In this document: positions 25,142-35,715 of the stretch, in pieces | Layout: each line of letters begins with the position of its first letter | How positions within the stretch are numbered: the first letter of the stretch is position 1 | From: Cladorhizidae sp. MBARI D1340-BT2 | Lineage: Eukaryota; Porifera; Demospongiae; Poecilosclerida; Cladorhizidae | Direction: 5' to 3' | Assembly (NCBI GenBank): GCA_028752905.1 | Contig: JAQNBH010000015.1 | Location: forward strand, 14,708,036-14,772,035 | DNA: 64,000 nt | Position numbers and translations under genes: made by a program | Notes under the pieces: generated by a model | Seen by the model: the letters and a program-made list of their open reading frames with translations, nothing else | What the model was told of the DNA's origin: nothing | Databases searched by the model: none

Positions 25142-26109
25142 AGGCCTGTCCACACTGCACACTGGAGTCGACTTAAGTCGTTTCATAAGTGTTTCTGCGC
25201 GTCCACACTGCAAAAAACAATTCGACTTGAACTTCGAGTCGACTTTAAACGACTACGTTTTGAGCCAACGAAATAGGTGACTTGAGACGGATGTAAACGT
25301 TTTCAAAAACGTAGAAATTGATAAATATTGCGCATCATATAGAACACTTTTTATTGCTCGAGCTCGCAAGATGGCTGGAGGTTGGGAGGTTGATCAAACT
25401 AAGGCTCTGGTCAGTATCTGGGCGCAGGAGGGCGTGCAGAAGGAATTGGACGGGGCGAAACGTAATAGGACGGTATATGAGCGCGTTGCTCAGCAGTTGG
25501 CAGTACTTGGGATCGAAAGGATGTGGCAGCAGTTTCGGTCGAAGATTAAGAACGTAACCTTCAAGTATCGAAAGGCTATCTAGCTACTGTCGCTATTTGT
25601 AAGCCTGCCTTTTTATATTTTTTGAATGGTAGCTTCATATCCAGTCAAGCTGTAGAAAAATCTCTATGGCATGCAGCTATTAAACTAGCTAGCTATGTAG
25701 CTTTTACTGCTTTTACATTTTTGGTAGCTATAGCTAGCTAGCAAGGTGTACAAGTAGCTAGCTAGCTATAGCTAGAAAACTGACCCTTGTAGCCTCTGCC
25801 TGTGTATCTCAAATAAAACTGATCTTGCATGGGCCTTCCTTGCCATTAATACTCTCCTTCTCCTTCTCTGAACAGCATGAGACTTCATCAGCCGTAGATA
25901 GGCCATCATCCACACGAAAAAAAGAAGAACTCGATACGTAGCCAACAGTTAGGTTTCGCGCATGCGTGACATTTTTGACGACCGTGGGCGGTCCCGTGCA
26001 GGTGACTTCGCTGTTCATTTCTGTAGTGTGGACGCAAGTCGTTTTGCAACGGAAACGACTCAGAAAACGATTTGAAACGTTTCCATTTTTGTGTAGTGTG
26101 GACAGGCCT
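25142..26109 (+). mobile_element. PIF/Harbinger-type element, non-autonomous, 968 bp
   Basis: Terminal inverted repeats are AGGCCTGTCCACACT at the left and AGTGTGGACAGGCCT at the right, flanked by a 3-bp target duplication TTA (25139-25141 and 26110-26112), the TWA type expected for PIF/Harbinger. Subterminal repeats (GCGTCCACACTGCA near the left; TAGTGTGGACGCAAGTCG near the right) are also inverted. The inferred empty site CCCACTTAGGCATCTAGTG is present intact in neighbouring tandem units, which proves the insertion boundaries. Inside is a Myb/SANT-like open frame (25371-25583) but no DDE transposase, so mobility would need a helper in trans. Confidence 0.88.
25371..25583 (+). CDS. Myb/SANT-like DNA-binding protein of Harbinger element (short)
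   Basis: 70 codons, ATG to TAG. Tryptophans at residues 5, 17 and 52 and the run RSKIKNVTFKYRK at 56-68 fit the Myb/SANT-like (MADF/trihelix-related) domain that Harbinger elements encode as their second protein, where it binds element ends and helps the transposase. The pattern W-x11-W, then R-T-V-Y-E-R-V-A and W-Q-Q-F-R-S-K-I-K-N is visible. The protein stops right after the domain; family members usually extend well beyond it, so this copy is truncated or reduced to the DNA-binding module. Confidence 0.7.
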   Translation: MAGGWEVDQTKALVSIWAQEGVQKELDGAKRNRTVYERVAQQLAVLGIERMWQQFRSKIKNVTFKYRKAI

Positions 26110-26589
26110 TTAGGCATCTAGTGCCTGTTAATTATGGCAAACTAGCACCTATTAATTATCATTGCCAACTCATGCTCCAGTCTGTTTGTATACCCCACTT
26201 AGCCATCTAATTATGCTCACTGCCACATTGATTGATACTCCAGTCAGTGTATCTCCCCACTTAGGCATCTAGTGCTTGTGGATGCACCTGCATGTGCCTT
26301 CCTGTTAACTATAGTACCTATTAATTATCACTTACCTCCAACTCCTACTACTTCAGTCAGGGTATACCCCTCGTCTAGTGCCTGTTAATTATGCTCACTG
26401 CCACATTGATTGATCTCCAGTCAGTGTATCTCCCCACTTAGGCATCTAGTGCCTGTTAATTATCACTGGTTGCCACATTGATCAACCTATTTATCTTCCC
26501 ACTTAGCCATCTAGCACCTCTAATTTTCAAATAGCTGTGATCCTTCACTGTGCATGTGCAGTATTGGCTCAGGCTTCCTGTGCTTCAAA

Positions 26590-27165
26590 CAGGCTATAGT
26601 GACTTCTCGACAGCCATGAAGGCTTCTCCTCAAGTTGGGTTGGCTGAGGCCATGATGGCTACTCCTCAAGTTGGGTAGGCTGAGGCCCATGAAGGCTTCT
26701 CCTCAAGTTGGGTAGGCTGAGGCCATGATGGCTACTCCTCAAGTTGGGTAGGCTGAGGCCCATGAAGGCTTCTCCTCAAGTTGGGTAGGCTGAGGCCATG
26801 AAGGCTGCTCCTCAAGTTGGGTAGGCTGAGGCCATGAAGGCTACTCCTCAAGTTGGGTAGGCTGAGGCCATGATGGCTACTCCTCAAGTTGGGTAGGCTG
26901 AGGCCCATGAAGGCTACTCCTCAAGTTGGGTAGGCTGAGGCCATGAAGGCTGCTCCTCAAGTTGGGTAGGCTGAGGCCATGAAGGCTACTCCTCAAGTTG
27001 GGTAGGCTGAGGCCATGATGGCTACTCCTCAAGTTGGGTAGGCTGAGGCCCATGAAGGCTACTTCTCAAGTTGGGTAGGCTGAGGCCATGAAGGCTTCTC
27101 CTCAAGTTGGGTAGGCTGAGGCCATGATAGATGCTCCTCCAGTTGGGTTGGCTGAGGTGGTTTTA
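26590..27165. repeat. 35/36-bp minisatellite, about 16 copies
   Basis: The unit is CTCCTCAAGTTGGGTAGGCT followed by GAGGCCATGAAGGCTA. Variants have GATGGCTA or GCCCATGAAGGCTT, and the extra C makes 36-bp units. Confidence 0.92.
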
Positions 27166-27849
27166 TAAGATTATTGTGGTCTGTTTTTGCTGATGAAGAA
27201 GTTCGTATATTGTTGGTTATGCTGGAGCTGGGCCCACAGGGCGCCCATGTGTCTGAATTTTGGTGGTATTTGTGTGTGGTTTGCAGCTGGTATTGTGTTT
27301 GAGGGAACTGGTCAGCAGCTTATGTGAAACTGATTAATCTGCCAAATCTCTCCTCGGTTACCATGTGATTGCTACAGAGGATCTTTGGTTAAAGGGAAGA
27401 AGGGAGAGTGGGGGTACAAGTAGGAAATGGTGGGGGGAATAGCTGGGAACTGAAACTAGAAGGCTATTGTAGTCCAGCAAAGGACAGCATCCTGCTCTTG
27501 TCTGACATTGCTAGCATCCTGTTTACCCCATCTTCTGGATGTGCTCAGCTCTACTGCACCCAAACATGACAAGCATGCCAAACTGCTAGTAATGAATGCA
27601 AGGCATTGCGTGGCGAGCAAAGGTGCGATGGAGAGAGAGGGGGAGGGAGGGGGGACATTGATCATTTTAGCCTGAACTTCTGGTCATGTTAGAATGCATT
27701 GCTCTAGTCTGGTGTCCTAGCATATAGGTGAAGGCATATTACAGTAGTACATAATCTTATCATGATGTAATGCTTGGATTGTTTATAGCTGTATGTATGT
27801 AGATTCCTAATAGATCCCTACTGGTTGAATAGCCTGATGCCCTGCTACA
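27166..27849. other. No gene seen
   Basis: Unique-looking sequence between a minisatellite and a dispersed repeat. I found no exon with paired splice sites or recognisable protein. Confidence 0.5.
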
Positions 27850-28470
27850 TTAAGGGAGATTCCTAATAGATCCCTACTGGTGCAAGGTTGAACAGCATGA
27901 TGCCCTGCTACATAAAGGGATGGCTAATTCTGAAACGGAAATGTGCATGTGGAAGTATGTCTGTGGGAGGATTTTTGTTACGAGTGCTTGAAGCAGCTTC
28001 CCTTGAAGATCACACTACACTAAGAGTGAGGTCATCAGGCATGTGCTCTCGACATGATTCCTCAGAGTACTAAAGAGAAGACAAGGCAGAAGCTGGCAAG
28101 AACTTACTAAAGTGATAGTTTGCACTCTTGACGCTGTAAAGTGTGTTCAGATGCTCACCATCATTAGCAGATCTTCCCTCTACTAACCACTTATCCTTCC
28201 CCTATGTGCGCACTATCTAACCAGTTCTCTCTGACCATAGAGAGTGGCAGTACTGGGATGACCTCACCAAGATTGATAATAGTTTCTGTATATATAGTCT
28301 TGACAAAAAAACACGATGTATCCCTCCTCCATGACTAGAGCGCGTTGATAAGAGTGTCTTTGTCAGAGTGGGACTCCAGCATACTTTCCCAACCTCTCCT
28401 CACTTCCATGAGGCAGCTAGTGGTCTTGTCTTCTCTAGCTTCGAAACTACAGCCATTTTCTCAATAGTTC
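27850..28470 (+). repeat. Dispersed repeat family 2, copy 1
   Basis: GTGGGAGGATTTTTGTTACG, AGTGCTTGAAGCAGCTTCCC, ACACTAAGAGTGAGGTCATC and, downstream, CATCATTAGCAGATCTTCCC and ACCTCACCAAGATTGATAAT match the copies at 28900-29950 (minus) and 41440-42090 (plus). A fragment reads LEAASLEDHTTLRV in one frame. It is decayed. Confidence 0.75.
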
Positions 28471-28539
28471 CCTTCACTGTGATAACCTTTTCCAGTTTAC
28501 ATAGCCCAGGTGTGTGGCCTGTCATATTTTTTTTTATAA

Positions 28540-28815
28540 GTGAACATACGGTGAATACATGCATACACACAAACATACATACATACATTCTCATATATAC
28601 ACACATACGTAACATACATGCACACATGTACATACACACATACACATGCACACATGTACATACACACATACATACACATGTACATACATAACATACATAC
28701 ACACGTACATACATAACATACATACACATGCACACATAACATACATACACATGTACATACACACATACATAACATACATAGACACGCATATACATAACAT
28801 ACATTCACCACACGT
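28540..28815. repeat. ACATAC/CATGTACATAC microsatellite
   Basis: Runs of ACACATACATAACATACATA with CATGTACATACACACA variants. All long frames across it are compositional artefacts. Confidence 0.9.
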
Positions 28816-28899
28816 GGCAATACCAAGTTTCCATCCAGCTTCCCACGGACCAACATTAGTGGAGAGTGAACTTGCCCTCATAAGGGAATGGATGGAAGA

Positions 28900-29950
28900 T
28901 TCATATTGCCGCACCTGCGTATGTATGTATCTACCATTGGTTCACCCATAAAAAGTATGAAGGGTCATCTGCTTCAGAGCGGGCTTGCTGAAATTGGTCG
29001 TCATGGTGAAGGGAAACATCAGGAAAACAGCAGCCGATACAACGATAGAGGAAAGATAGTTGGCTGCAGAAGCGAGTGAAAACTGGATGCAAGGCTATAG
29101 CTGACAGGAAAGGATGCTGGAGTTTTATTCTGACATTGCTACTCATTCATCACATGCTCTAGCAGTGGAAGTGGATACACCATTTTTGTCCTGATCAGAA
29201 ACTATTATTAATCTTAAGGTAAACACGTTCTGCCGCTCTTCATGGACAGAGAGAACTGGCTACATGGTTGGAATATAGAGGACTGGTGTATACAGTCAGT
29301 AGGGGAGAGATGTGCTAATGACAGAGAACACTCTGAACAGTCTCTGGAATGCAAACTATCACTCTTAACAAGTTGTCAGCTTCTGCATGGCTCTCTCTTT
29401 AGTATACTCCGAGAATTCCTGCAGAAAGCACTGCCTGATGACTCTTAGTGTCGTGAGCTTCCCATCTTCAAGGGAAGCTGCTTCCAAGCACTCGTAACAA
29501 AACTCCTCCCACAGATTTCCATTCCATCTCTTTATGCTGCAGGGCACCTCAGGCTGTTCAACCTTGCACCAGTTTGGAATCTGCAACGAACTGTCGTCTG
29601 GCGAAGTGAGACACTTACTATTCGTGACAAAATGTTTTTGCCTCAGGCATACGTACGTATGCTCATCACACAGAGCAATAAATGACCGACCTATAAGTGT
29701 GTGTGAACTGCAACATCATAACTCTGCACATGCACTTGATCGCACTGCTAGGCGATGGTTGCTAGGCGATGGTTCAGTGTATAACGATGGAATTGGGAGC
29801 AAGAAAGCGAGAGATGAGCAAAGTGCACTGTAGGAACGGATGGACTGAGGAGAGCTAGGCTATGGAAACTTTCCTTTTTTTTCTTCTTTTTTCTTTTTTC
29901 TTTTTTGCCTCAGGTGACGTACCTCACACGGAGCAATGAACTTTAGCTTC
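28900..29950 (-). repeat. Dispersed repeat family 2, copy 2, best-preserved open frame
   Basis: On the minus strand 29365-29586 reads an uninterrupted frame (MQIPNWCKVEQPEVPCSIKR, then WEEFCYECLEAASLEDG and LRVIRQCFLQEFSEYTKERA). The copy at 41454-41663 reads LETASPEHTKSEVIRQCWLA and ELSEHWKEGAD at the same place, so the protein sequence has been shared by descent. The family is not recognised; it is acidic-aromatic with scattered Cys. The neighbouring segment at 29650-29770 (GACCGACCTATAAGTGTGTG) recurs at 58700. Either a mobile-element gene fragment or a decayed multigene family. Confidence 0.6.
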
Positions 29951-30054
29951 CACCCGTGCATTGCCAGACGGCTTCGCTCACTCACCCAAAATTGTTTGAA
30001 CAATGCCTGGGATATAAATGCAAACATACAGTCCTTGGTGCTTTTCCACGTCCC

Positions 30055-30270
30055 AATCCAAGCATGTCAGCATCGTCATGGCGTCTGTCATGTACAGACC
30101 AGTAATCCAAGCATGACAGCATCGTGATGGCGTCTGTCATGTACAGACCAGTACTGCATTAGGCATGACAGCATCGTCATGGCGTCTGTCATGTACAGAC
30201 CAGTACTGCATTAAGCATGACAGCATCGTCATGGCGTCTGTCATGTACAGACCAGTACTTCATTAGACCT
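30055..30270. repeat. About 51-bp minisatellite, about 4 copies
   Basis: The unit contains GCATGACAGCATCGTCATGG and CGTCTGTCATGTACAGACCA. CTGTCATGTACAG is itself nearly palindromic. Confidence 0.9.
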
Positions 30271-30629
30271 TCAGCTATGCCAGGGCTAGGACAGCCAGTA
30301 GCTAGAGCAATGCTACTAGGATAGATCCGAGGTAAAAACTTATATGCGATTTATTCTTTAATCCTTGCCTACTTTGCTGTTGGTTCTAGAACATTCCGGC
30401 GTACCATTGGTTACTTAAAGCACATGCGTATTGATTGTTGGGGGACTTTCTCTTCATTGGCAGATAATTAGTAGCCTTCCCTCCCCACCCTCCCCTTTTA
30501 TTATGAAATAAGAAGTTGAGCTAGCAGCTAGCACCAAACTCTACAGTGTAACATGAAAGGTTCTAAGCTGCTGCTATAACTGCATAGCACAGGGACAACT
30601 AAAAACAAACAACTGCATTGGATTGACTT

Positions 30630-31590
30630 GTTATGGAAACAAGACTGTACCCTTGTAGAGTTAGACCACCCTTTACCATTTTGATATACATTAGATTCGT
30701 CATTTTAAATGGTAAAGGGTTGTATAACTGTATGTGGTCTATATGGATCAATCTCTTGTTTATTTTATTTTATTTTTTATTTTATAATTTATTATTATTA
30801 TTTATATATATTACAGGTCAATCACAAGTCAATCCAGTATAGTTGGGCTTTTTTAATAATTATTTATTAATTACATTATTTGTCGTTGTTTAAAGTTGTT
30901 GTTTTTGTTCTGTTGCTTCTGTATATTATATTTGAGAGGAGGAAGACCACAGCCAAATCAGAGCTCCATGGTCTCCAGGGCTTTTAAACACTTTTTCTAG
31001 CTTGCTTCTTGTTGTTGTCCACACATCAGCACATGCCATGCCATGTCTTGTTGCTTTTGCTGGCTACCCATGGTAGGATCGGCTACAGCCTCTTCCAATC
31101 GACACCACCTCCATGCGTGTGTTTTCTTTCTTTTTTTCCTCCCTTTTCTTTTCTTCCTTTTCCCCCCATTCAAACAAATTTGAATGCATGGCAGATGAGC
31201 TAGCTTCATTGTGGCACAATACTGCACTTACGATAGCTCAATTGCATCATCGATGACGCACTGGATGATCCTTACCAACCGCTCGATTCCGCAATCGAGA
31301 AACAGATTTGTCGTGAACTGGAACATTAGGAGGACTGTGGTTCTAGAAGAATGGACCTACTCGATGCAAATTTTGTGATGGGGAAAGCAATGATGGAAGA
31401 TCCTTGAAGATAAATCAAGGTTTTTACATGCACACGAATCTTTTAGGTCTGCCAGTTGAGTACCTTAGAGAAGGATTCAAGGCATGCTGGGGGTTGTTTT
31501 GGAGCTAATTCGCCTGAAACCACTGTTTAGGAAGCTAAGAAACTGCCAATGTGTGTTTGGTGGGGATGTGAGCTTTTCTTTTTGGAGGAT
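30630..31590. repeat. Dispersed repeat family 3, copy 2
   Basis: Hairpin head at about 30655-30750 (GACCACCCTTTACCATTTTG / AAATGGTAAAGGGTTGTATA), then segments collinear with 23150-24070. A partial frame reads DDPYQPLDSAIEKQICRELE and then a stop; another reads LPVEYLREGFKACW, then GLFWS and a stop. Multiple stops show it is not a functional gene. Confidence 0.7.
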
Positions 31591-31599
31591 TGTCATCTG

Positions 31600-32510
31600 C
31601 CTTTAAATAAATTTAAAAAAATTAAATGGGTCGAACCACTCCCTCGTACTAGCTTATACATTCTTAACAGGTCTGCATGACGACATAATAGACTTGGTTA
31701 CATTCTGACCACGTCTTCCATAGTCATGTTTCCATGGGGCCTTTAATCGGTACTCTAATCCTGGTTTTGTTTTTATCTGGTTAATGTCAACACAGTGAAT
31801 CTGGATTTAAATTTTAAAACCCATGTTGGCTAACCCATGTCAATAGGCGGACAAGATGTGAGCGGGTTTGTTGCAGGAAGGACTGGTACTGGTATTGTGG
31901 GTGGTGAGGGTGCGTGGGTGGTGGTCGAGGAAGGTGGGTGATTGGTGGCTGACCTCGGCTAGAAGCTCTCAAGCTTGCGGGCCAAGTGAGTGTAGAATTT
32001 CTCAAGCTTGTAAGTCAAGCGAGTATAGAATTTCTCGAGCTTTCCCAAGCGAATGTAGAACAGTACTTGAGCTTCTTAAAACCGAAGTTCACTTATTAAG
32101 CACTCGGCACATTTTTTAATTTTTATATACGACTTTGAACATATGTTTTCCCAAGTGCTTCTTGTCGGAGCCTGACAATGTCACGAGCTTAGTGAAGACT
32201 GCTGGGACACCTGGAGGTGCTCGACACAATAGGAAGAGTAGCAGGCAGCGGGTAATTAGACCTATGTAATCTCCTTCGTACTTAGTCGCACACCTTTCAT
32301 GGTTTCATTTCATTGGCCATGGCGTTGGGGGGCTCGCACTATGGAACTGGGTGTAAGGAGGATCCCTCGGTAAGAATAAGGATGGCCTCCGGAGAGCCTC
32401 TGTGCAGGTGCTGTCTTTTACCACTAGCTTCTTGGAAGTCTTGGAAGTCACCCCAAGGTGCATGTGTGTGTTTTGTCATTGAGGCAGGTTGAAGTAGGTT
32501 GACAATAGCT
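31600..32510. other. No gene seen
   Basis: Contains a short repeated motif (CTCAAGCTTG...AGCGAGTATAGAATTTCTC) near 31965-32040. Open frames are short and unsupported. Confidence 0.5.
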
Positions 32511-32519
32511 CTATCACAC

Positions 32520-32720
32520 ACTGGATCAACATTACACTGGGTTGAAGTAGGTTGACAATAGCTCTATGGGGACAGACACTGGATCAACACCACACTGGGT
32601 TGAGGTAGATTGAAGTAGGTTGACAATAGCTCTATGGGGACACACACTGGATCAACATCACACTGGACTGAGGCAGGTTGGAGTAGTTTGGCAATAGCTC
32701 GTGGGAGGTACACACTGGAC
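32520..32720. repeat. About 55-60-bp tandem repeat, about 3-4 copies
   Basis: CACTGGATCAACATCACACT and GGTTGACAATAGCTCTATGG recur in tandem with substitutions. Confidence 0.85.
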
Positions 32721-32861
32721 CAACATCGCAATGGTGAGTGTCACGCGTGTATGTTTCTAAGTTGGCCTTGAGATCAGAAGCCTTGGCATAAGGGGTGGGA
32801 GGTAGGAAGAGGAGTATAAGATGAGCTTGTGCTTGCTTCATAGCCGAGCTAGAAATAATAA

Positions 32862-32862
32862 T

Positions 32863-32944
<82 letters not shown>

Positions 32945-32945
32945 T
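32862..32945. repeat. (AAT)n microsatellite
   Basis: Nearly pure AAT/ATA trinucleotide run immediately left of the inverted repeat at 32958. Confidence 0.95.
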
Positions 32946-32957
32946 TAATATATTAAT

Positions 32958-33118
32958 ATTAAAATCACCTTCTCAATAATCAACTTCAATTTTTATTCAC
33001 TCGACGTTTCGACTAGATGCTCTAGTCTTCATCAGAAACGTCGAGTGAATAAAAATTGAAGTTGATTATTGAGAAGGTGATTTTAATGTTTTTATGTCAA
33101 CTGAGAGTTCATTGAGAA
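32958..33118. repeat. Perfect 53-nt inverted repeat of the CTGATGA...GAAAC family
   Basis: Left arm 32958-33010 and right arm 33035-33087 are exact reverse complements over 53 nt. The 24-nt spacer contains a 7-bp stem (GACTAGA/TCTAGTC). On the minus strand the spacer gives CTGATGA, then the stem, then GAAAC. The tail ATGTCAACTGAGAGTTCATT at 33095-33115 matches the other copies. Confidence 0.9.
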
Positions 33119-33214
33119 TAATAATTAATAATTATGTATCTGATATTGAATACAGAGCAGCCCGCTTGCCCTTCAGGGTGCTGTTGCTCTCTCCCAGCTT
33201 CTCCACGGAGACCA

Positions 33215-33362
33215 GGCCGGTCATCGTGGGGCTGCCACACAGGAGGCCAATCAGCCTGGGGCTGCCACACAGGAAGCCAATCAGCCTGGGGCTGCCACAC
33301 AGGAGGCCAACCAGCCTGGAGCTGCCACACAGGAGGCCAATCAGCCTGGGGCTGCGACCCCA
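33215..33362. repeat. 30-bp minisatellite, about 4-5 copies
   Basis: The unit is GGCTGCCACACAGGAGGCCA followed by ATCAGCCTGG. The frames through it are repeat translations. Confidence 0.9.
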
Positions 33363-33439
33363 GACTGTAGGACCAATATTTGAGCCACTTTTTTTAGCCT
33401 CCTTTCTTTGTTGGCTTCCACAGAATGACTCTTTTGCAA

Positions 33440-33710
33440 GTTGTTGAAGAGAACAATTTGCAGTACCAGTTCTCCCAGCCAGATCATCACACACCTATTT
33501 GCACAACAGTGGAGCCATCCGCATTGTACACAGTCGCTGCCTAGGCTCCATGTGTCTGGAATCTCTGGGACAGACCCTGATTTGTTGACTTGTCACACAC
33601 CTGTTTGCATGACAGTGGAGCCATCCACATTGTACAGTGGCTGCATTGGCTCCACGTGGCCGGAACCTCTGGGACAGTCCCTGATTGGTTGACTGTTATG
33701 GGTCACTGTG
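33440..33710. repeat. Direct duplication of about 115 bp, two diverged copies
   Basis: TCACACACCTATTTGCACAA, CAGTGGAGCCATCCGCATTG, GCTCCATGTGTCTGGAATCT and GGGACAGACCCTGATTTGTT recur about 110 bp downstream with substitutions. Confidence 0.75.
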
Positions 33711-33964
33711 GGCCTTATCTATTGCTTGTCGCTGATATGGTTTTGCACAGACCTGGTTAGTCAGAAGGAAATCTTGACTGACTGCCGCTGCATTTTGGAC
33801 CCTATCAACAACACTATTATTAATCGTTATCGTGGGTGTGGCTTATGAAAAGGTTGCATTGGAGAAAAGTTCCACTCGGTCAGCCTGACCAAGACCAAAC
33901 AGTTGATAGTGCTAATTGTCATGGCTTGGGTACGTGGTGCCTCTAGGTCCACAACCATCCATGC

Positions 33965-34635
33965 ATTCCTGGAGTTGTTTCTAGATGACAGGGAGAAGAC
34001 GCCGCATTCCTGGAGTTGTTTCTAGATGGACAGGGAGAAGACGCTGCATTCCTGGAGTTGTTTCTAGATGGACAGGGAGAAGACGCTACATTCCTGGAGT
34101 TGTTTCTAGATGGACAGGGAGAAGACGCTGCATTCCTGGAGTTGTTTCTATGGACAGGGAGAAGACGCTACATTCCTGGAGTTGTTTCTAGATGGACAGA
34201 GAGAAGACGCTGCATTCCTGGAGTTGTTTCTAGATGGACAGGGAGAAGACGCTGCTTTCCTGGAGTTGTTTCTAGATGGACAGGGAGAAGGCGCTGCTTT
34301 CCTGGAGTTGTTTCTAGATGGACAGGGAGAAGACGCTGCTTTCCTGGAGTTGTTTCTAGATGGACAGGGAGAAGACGCTGCTTTCCTGGAGTTGTTTCTA
34401 GATGGACAGGGAGAAGACGCTGCTTTCCTGGAGTTGTTTCTAGATGGACAGGGAGAAGACACTGCATTCCTGGAGTTGTTTCTAGATGGACAGGGAGAAG
34501 ACGCTGCATTCCTGGAGTTGTTTCTATGGACAGGGAGAAGACGCTACATTCCTGGAGTTGTTTCTAGATGGACAGAGAGAAGACGCTGCATTCCTGGAGT
34601 TGTTTCTAGATGGACAGGGAGAAGACGCAAGGTCC
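33965..34635. repeat. 42-bp minisatellite, about 16 copies
   Basis: The unit is CATTCCTGGAGTTGTTTCTA followed by GATGGACAGGGAGAAGACGC and TG. Two units lack GA in CTAGATGG, a 2-nt deletion that breaks frame, which argues against coding. A small block (4-5 units with CTTTCC) was amplified together. Frames of 14-residue repeats are artefacts. Confidence 0.92.
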
Positions 34636-35468
34636 TGGCTCTTCTGGTTGGTTTCAGGTATGGGCAGTCTGGCAAAGGAATTGGTTTTGATGGACAAGAA
34701 AGAAAATTGTTTTGTAAAACTAAAATGACACACACTTAAAAAAAGCTCGCAAAACTTGCTTGAGCAGCAGATGCTTTCATCACCTCTTGCCTCTAAGACT
34801 TGCATGACTTTCACTCCTTCACACATCCATCCTCTCTCTCCCCCCCCCCCGTACGTGTGACCAATCTCCGTACTCCTTCTTGGTCATCGAGATCGGTCAT
34901 CAGAGCCTTTCCACTTACCAGTGCACATGTTACGCAAATGTCGATGAATGTTCCCACTGTTCAGACAGTGATGGCCCGTCCTTGAGCTGGCCTCATTAGG
35001 ACAGACAATTATGGGGTGTCACTCTTCATCGAAGGAGGTCATTGGCTTCTCTGCAATGTGATGATATCAAGGCATGGCTGACCTAAACAGCAGGCTCCAG
35101 TGGTGTGATCCAATCCTGACACGTTTCTTCGTTAAACCTGATGCTCTGTCACATTTTTAAGAAACCAGGTAACTCTCCATCCTGACCGGAAGAGTCCAAG
35201 TTTATTCTGGAAGTCCCAGTTAAGAAGGGGGTCCTGGTTTTAATAGAGTACCCCCAATTTTTAGAGGGGAGCACCAATTTTTGGATGGGGAAGGGGGGGG
35301 GGGGGGGTGGGTCCCAATCTTAGAAGGTCCATGCTCTCAATAGTGTTTTGCATGTCTGGAAGTGTAGAGTGATTCTGGTTGATACTAGTTGATGGTCTGC
35401 ATTTGGTTTTGCAGGGGGTGAGGGGGTGGATATTTGCTGTGTGAGTGTCCATCGTAACAGACAGTCTT

Positions 35469-35608
35469 ACTTGCTGTTGTAACTCCAACAACGTTGATGC
35501 AGGAGACATTGTCTCTGCACCTGCCCAACCAGCTGCAACCTTTACTAGGGCATCCCGTGATGAGACTATTCTGTGGTATTCCTGGCATACATCTGGAATC
35601 ACTACAGG
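35469..35608 (-). CDS. Possible minus-strand exon, unknown protein
   Basis: On the minus strand a 140-nt segment lies between an ACATACCAG acceptor and a CAGCAA|GTAAGA donor. Two frames are open. One is cysteine-rich (CPSKGCSWLGRCRDNVSC) and the other is helical (CQEYHRIVSSRDALVKVAAG). No other exon of a minus-strand gene could be joined to it, so it may be a decayed or chance exon inside the plus-strand PH-domain gene's intron. Confidence 0.22.
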
Positions 35609-35715
35609 CTGGTATGTTCTACGGCTTTGGACATGCAGCCTCGTCCCAAGTATCCTGGAATGTTCCAGGATATCCTAGGATAAGTTATGGCAGCACTGTA
35701 CATTCCTCGTATGTA

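Larger units (their letters stand above)
24780..26530. repeat. Diffuse tandem repeat, unit about 70 bp, interrupted by a Harbinger element
   Basis: Recurring elements are GTGCCTGTTAATTAT, CACTGCCACATTGATTGATA, CTCCAGTCAGTGTATCTCCC and CACTTAGGCATCTAG. Units vary in length and order. The array is split at 25142-26109 by an inserted transposable element. Copies at about 26258-26275 and 26433-26450 keep the uninterrupted junction. Confidence 0.85.

Noticed and set aside
33985..34739. Frames with 14-residue repeats (FLELFLDGQGEDAA)
   Set aside because: Two units carry a 2-nt deletion that shifts frame, and both strands are open. This is consistent with a non-coding 42-bp minisatellite.
34855..34990. 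EGF-like fragment (YQCTCYANVDECSHC)
   Set aside because: Only one half-domain is visible, with no bordering splice sites or further cysteine modules. Probably chance.
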